Shown in pieces: positions 5,123 through 7,956 of a DNA stretch of 7,956 nt (within the stretch, counting starts at the first letter, position 1; the number at the start of each line of letters is the position of its first letter). Source of the stretch: Planctomycetales bacterium. GTDB taxonomy: Bacteria > Planctomycetota > Planctomycetia > Isosphaerales > Isosphaeraceae. The notes beneath the pieces were generated by a model. It did no database searches. It was not told where the DNA came from and saw only the letters and a list, made by a program, of their open reading frames with translations. The translations under genes were made by a program, and so were the position numbers. Location of the stretch: contig DAIDJI010000122.1 of assembly GCA_027451455.1 (NCBI GenBank), positions 1 through 7,956 of the forward strand, written 5' to 3'.

Positions 5123-7733
5123 GCGCGTCGATCTCCGGGTCGGCCTGGCTTCGGGCCAGGGAACTTCGGCGAGTGTGGGCATCGACCCTGGCTTGGATCA
5201 GCGACTGCAGCTCGTTTCGGGAGGCGGCACCCTTCGAAACCACGCTGAAGGCGTATCGGTGCAGGAGCGTCCGATCCTCGGCGGAGAGGTCGCGTGCGGT
5301 GACGACCAGCACGGGGATCGTCTGCCACTTTTCGTGACGCCCCAGTTCCTCGGCGAAGCCGAAGCCGTCCAGTTCGGGCATCATCAGGTCGAGGACGATG
5401 AGGTCGGGCGGATCCTCGGCGACGCGATCGAGCCCTTCGCGGCCGTCGCAAGCCTCGGTCACCGACCACCCGCCCGATTCGAGGACCTGGCGAGCGAGGC
5501 GCCGGGCGCTCTCGTCGTCGTCGACCACCAGAGCCCGGCCGACAGGGCGATGGCGGGCGATCATCGAGGCGAGCCGTTTCCGGTGGATCGGCTTGGTCAG
5601 GTAGTCGGAGGCGCCGAGCGAGTAGGCGAGGTTTCGGTCGTCGACGATCGTCACCATGATGACCGGGATCTCGGCCAGCTCGGGGTCGGACTTGATCGCG
5701 GTGAGGACCGCCCAGCCGTCCATCTGGGGCATCATCACGTCCAGGGTGATCACGTCGGGACGGAGTCGGCGGACCATCGCGATTCCCTCCTCGCCGCCCG
5801 AGGCATACCGGACGCGGAAGCCCTCCTTCTCGACCGTGCGCCGGACCAGCTCGCGGACGTTCGGGTCGTCGTCGATCACCAGGACGAGGCCGCCGGGAGC
5901 GTCGGCCGGGATCGTCTCGTGTTCGGCTGACGGCTCGGTCTCGATCGGGGCATCGGGCGAAAGGCCGACGACGCGATCGGGCAGTCGGATGGTGAAGGTG
6001 GTCCCCTGGCCGGGCTCGCTTTCGACCTCGATCTCGCCGCCCATCATCTGGCAGAAGCGCCTGGTGATGGTCAGGCCAAGCCCGGTCCCGCCGTACTTGC
6101 GGGTCGTCGAGGCATCGGCCTGAGAGAAGGGCTGAAAGAGCCGGCCGAGCTGCTCGGGCGTCATGCCGATCCCGTTATCCTGCACGCGGAAGAAGACCGC
6201 GCCACGGCCATCGGTGCCGGCGGGCCGCCGCCAGGTCTCCAGCCTGATGGTTCCGCCCGTGGTGAACTTGCAGGCGTTCGAGAGCAGGTTCAAGAGCGCC
6301 TGGCGGAGCTTGGTCAGGTCGGCGCGCATCGAGCCGATGCCGGCCGGACAATCGACCGCGATGACGTTGCGATTGGACTCCGCGAGCGGACGGATCGTGT
6401 CGACGACGCCGCTGATAAGATGATGAATTCGGAACGTTTCGAGGAAAAGGTCCGTTTTTCCGGCCTCGATTTTTGAGAGGTCGAGGACGTCGTTGATCAG
6501 GCCGAGCAGGTTTTTGCCAGCGGCGAGGATCTTCCTGAGATCGGCGGCGAGGACTTCGTCGCAGTCGCTTTCGTCCTCCAGGAGCATCTCGCTGTAGCCG
6601 ATGATGGCGTTGAGGGGGGTACGAAGTTCGTGGCTCATGTTGGCGAGGAAGGTGCTCTTGGCGCGGTTGGCGGCCTCGGCGTCGTCGCGGGCGCGGCGGA
6701 GTTCGGCCTCGTGGGAGACGCGGTCGGTGATGTCGCGGAGGAAGGCCGTGAAGAGCGGGGGACTGTCGAGCCCGACGCGGGTGATCGCAAGTTCGACAGG
6801 AAACTCGGAGCCGTCGGCCCGGCAGGCCGTCAGCTCAAGGCGACGGCCGAGGACCGGGCCCTGGCCGGTCTCCAGATAGTTTACCAGTCCCTTGCGGTGG
6901 GCCTCGCGATGTTTGGGCGGGATGATCAACTCGGCCATCTCGGAGCCGAGCGCCCGGGATCGCGGGTAGCCGAAAATCCGCTCGGCCGCCGGGTTGAACT
7001 CGACGATCCGACCGTTGTGGTCCATCGCAATCACCGCGTCGAGCGACGATTCCAGGATCGCCGCCTCACGCGCCGCGAACCGCCGGATGGTCACCTCGGA
7101 GAGGCGTCGCAGGGCCGCCTCGCTGGAGACCGAATAACCGGTCGTCACCAGCAGGCCGATCGCCAGCAGCGAGGCCACCGAGATACTGGCGACGGTCCAC
7201 CAGACACTTGCCTCAGCCTGCCGGGTGCGCTGCCCCAGAAGGTCAGCCTCGCCACGCTTCATCTCGTCAAGGACACGCATCACATCCATGTCGACCTGCT
7301 GGTCGCGTCCCTCGAAGATCCCCTTCAGCGCCGCGGGGAGACCGCTTTGCTTCCGCACCGCGGAGGCCTGGCGAAGCGATTCGAGCCGGGCCCGGAGCCG
7401 CTGAGCGAGCACGGCGAACTGAGCCCTCTGGCTTTCGTTGTCCCGCGTCAACACGCCGACACGGACCAGTCGGGCCTCCGCCTCGGCCGCCGATCGCTCC
7501 GCACGTCGGAGATACGATTCCTCCCCGGTGAGCAAGTAATCCCGCTGCTCCGACTCGGCATCGCGGACCGAGGTCAGCAGTTCGTCCATCGACCCGAGCG
7601 CCTCGCGGGTGTGAATCACCCATCGACCGTTATCGATTAAGTTGCGGATGTTCCAGAACGTCACCACCGCGTTCAGCGCCAGCACGCCGATGGCGAGACC
7701 CAGCCCGATCGCAATGATGCGTTTCATTTCCAT
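5094..7733 (-). CDS. Hybrid sensor histidine kinase, CHASE3-PAS-HisKA-HATPase-REC-REC
   Basis: This is an inner-membrane sensor kinase of 879 residues. Membrane segments at about 5-26 and 177-198 flank a periplasmic CHASE3-type helical sensor (about 37-175, with ESEQRDYLLTGEESYL). A PAS domain follows (about 223-338, AVIAMDHNGRIVEFNPAAERIFGY). HisKA carries phosphorylatable His368 in MSHELRTPLN. HATPase_c has an N-box at Asn486, G1 DNGIGM (519-524), F-box LFQPFSQ (532-538) and G2 GGTGLGL (548-554). REC1 has Asp621/Asp622, acceptor Asp665, Thr695 and Lys714. REC2 has Asp738/Asp739, acceptor Asp782, Thr812 and Lys834, the Lys followed by Gly where Pro is usual. There is no Hpt and no DNA-binding domain. 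The next gene is a stand-alone receiver overlapping the end of this one, so a multistep phosphorelay is likely. The start at 7733 has no Shine-Dalgarno because a heptamer array abuts the ATG; the ATG two codons in (7727) is not better placed. The ligand is unknown. Confidence 0.95.
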   Translation of the reverse strand: MEMKRIIAIGLGLAIGVLALNAVVTFWNIRNLIDNGRWVIHTREALGSMDELLTSVRDAESEQRDYLLTGEESYLRRAERSAAEAEARLVRVGVLTRDNESQRAQFAVLAQRLRARLESLRQASAVRKQSGLPAALKGIFEGRDQQVDMDVMRVLDEMKRGEADLLGQRTRQAEASVWWTVASISVASLLAIGLLVTTGYSVSSEAALRRLSEVTIRRFAAREAAILESSLDAVIAMDHNGRIVEFNPAAERIFGYPRSRALGSEMAELIIPPKHREAHRKGLVNYLETGQGPVLGRRLELTACRADGSEFPVELAITRVGLDSPPLFTAFLRDITDRVSHEAELRRARDDAEAANRAKSTFLANMSHELRTPLNAIIGYSEMLLEDESDCDEVLAADLRKILAAGKNLLGLINDVLDLSKIEAGKTDLFLETFRIHHLISGVVDTIRPLAESNRNVIAVDCPAGIGSMRADLTKLRQALLNLLSNACKFTTGGTIRLETWRRPAGTDGRGAVFFRVQDNGIGMTPEQLGRLFQPFSQADASTTRKYGGTGLGLTITRRFCQMMGGEIEVESEPGQGTTFTIRLPDRVVGLSPDAPIETEPSAEHETIPADAPGGLVLVIDDDPNVRELVRRTVEKEGFRVRYASGGEEGIAMVRRLRPDVITLDVMMPQMDGWAVLTAIKSDPELAEIPVIMVTIVDDRNLAYSLGASDYLTKPIHRKRLASMIARHRPVGRALVVDDDESARRLARQVLESGGWSVTEACDGREGLDRVAEDPPDLIVLDLMMPELDGFGFAEELGRHEKWQTIPVLVVTARDLSAEDRTLLHRYAFSVVSKGAASRNELQSLIQARVDAHTRRSSLARSQADPEIDAHAPDPAGRR

Positions 7734-7756
7734 AATTGGTAATTGGTAATTGGTAA
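7734..7756. repeat. Heptamer array, three AATTGGT units
   Basis: Three perfect 7-bp units (7734-7740, 7741-7747, 7748-7754) plus AA lie directly against the kinase start codon. They occupy the 5' leader where a ribosome-binding site would be expected. The unit is the reverse-oriented relative of the ATTACCA/ATTACAA heptamers at 7825-7887. Confidence 0.95.
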
Positions 7757-7792
7757 GGACCGATCGCCGATGGGCGGGTCCGCTGCATCGCT

Positions 7793-7821
7793 AGCAAAAC
7801 CACCATCCCATTAACTGTCAA
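7793..7821 (-). promoter_or_regulatory. Possible promoter of the kinase operon
   Basis: A perfect TTGACA (7821-7816) on the minus strand is followed after 17 nt by TTTGCT (7798-7793), which matches the -10 consensus at only 3 of 6 positions. It lies between the two heptamer arrays, about 60 nt upstream of the kinase ATG, at a sensible distance and in the right direction. The -35 is convincing and the -10 is not. Confidence 0.35.
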
Positions 7822-7824
7822 GTC

Positions 7825-7887
7825 ATTACAAAGAACAAATTACAAAGAACAAATTACAAAGAACAAATTACCAATTACAAAGAAAAA
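7825..7887. repeat. Heptamer-based array with 14-bp higher-order unit
   Basis: Nine consecutive 7-mers: ATTACAA-AGAACAA three times (a perfect 14-bp period at 7825, 7839 and 7853), then ATTACCA (7867), ATTACAA (7874) and AGAAAAA (7881). The array ends exactly at the phosphatase stop codon (7890-7888). The ATTACCA heptamer gives AATTACCAATTAC at 7866-7878, an exact 13-bp inverted match to 7739-7751 in the other array. It is strongly AT-rich in a GC-rich genome. I see no gene in the 154-bp gap. Confidence 0.95.
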
Positions 7888-7956
7888 TTACGCTTCTCCG
7901 AACGCCACTCCGACGAGCGAGATGTCGTCGCGGAGGCCGGCGGAGCCGGTCCATCG
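7888..7956 (-). CDS. PP2C/SpoIIE-type serine phosphatase, C-terminal 22 residues (5' end beyond window)
   Basis: Only the end of the frame is visible, reading RWTGSAGLRDDISLVGVAFG and then EA before TAA. The DDISLVGVAF motif is the terminal metal-binding Asp pair and last strand of the PP2C/SpoIIE (RsbU-type) phosphatase fold, usually written DDITLVVVR in relatives. Such enzymes dephosphorylate anti-sigma-factor antagonists or related Ser/Thr-phosphorylated partners. Any sensor domain lies outside the window. It is followed directly by the heptamer array. It could belong to the same regulatory module as the downstream hybrid kinase, but the 154-bp gap with a possible promoter argues for separate transcription. 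The call rests on one motif. Confidence 0.7.
   Translation of the reverse strand, partial: RWTGSAGLRDDISLVGVAFGEA

Noticed and set aside
6630..7640. Plus-strand frame of 336 codons, and others at 5076-5930 and 4751-5248
   Set aside because: Antisense to the hybrid kinase and response regulator; low-complexity composition and no motif.
7757..7781. Hairpin GGACC-(GAT bulge)-CGCC-GATG-GGCG-GGTCC as terminator
   Set aside because: The stem is interrupted by a bulge and neither strand has a T-run after it. Possible leader structure, but not supportable as a terminator.
7630..7821. Minus-strand frame of 63 codons over the kinase start
   Set aside because: It translates the heptamer array (YQLPITNY) and then an alternative frame of the kinase N-terminus.
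1..7956. tRNA, rRNA, insertion sequence, integrase or attachment sites
   Set aside because: None seen: no transposase-like product, no terminal inverted repeats with target duplications, and no cloverleaf-like segment.

Overview
The window is GC-rich bacterial DNA in which every gene I can support lies on the minus strand. Gene order in the direction of transcription runs from position 7956 down to 1. The genome style suggests a soil or freshwater planctomycete of the Isosphaeraceae type: high GC, many long antisense shadow frames, CHASE3/PAS hybrid kinases, SpoIIE-type phosphatases, and AT-richer repeats dropped between genes. No rRNA or marker gene is present, so this assignment is an inference.

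Region 1 (7956-7888) is the last 22 codons of a PP2C/SpoIIE-type serine phosphatase. Region 2 (7887-7734) is an AT-rich intergenic stretch. It is bracketed by two arrays of 7-bp repeats in opposite orientation, one touching the phosphatase stop codon and the other touching the next start codon. A consensus-like -35 hexamer lies between them.

Region 3 (7733-2434) is a tightly packed four-gene run. It encodes a membrane hybrid histidine kinase (CHASE3-PAS-HisKA-HATPase-REC-REC), a single-domain response regulator overlapping it by 29 bp, an AlkA-type DNA glycosylase starting 1 nt after the regulator stop, and an N-acyl-D-amino-acid deacylase-family amidohydrolase starting 12 nt later. Spacing says they are co-transcribed. 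The kinase and stand-alone receiver are an obvious signalling pair. No direct functional link to the two enzymes is visible.

Region 4 (2433-1853) has no convincing gene. It holds about 4.7 tandem copies of an 80-81 bp repeat, a weak terminator candidate and a possible promoter.

Region 5 (1852-1) is the start of an export operon. It encodes a YbhG-like HlyD-family periplasmic adaptor with a TolC-docking motif, then, through an ATGA overlap, the N-terminal part of a YbhF-like ABC ATPase cut by the window edge. Together with permeases expected beyond the window, these would form a tripartite efflux pump.

I do not see a clearly new biological system. The most interesting items are the two intergenic repeat families, the kinase-regulator-glycosylase-deacylase gene run, an altered metal-ligand motif in the deacylase, and a symmetric internal repeat in the adaptor.
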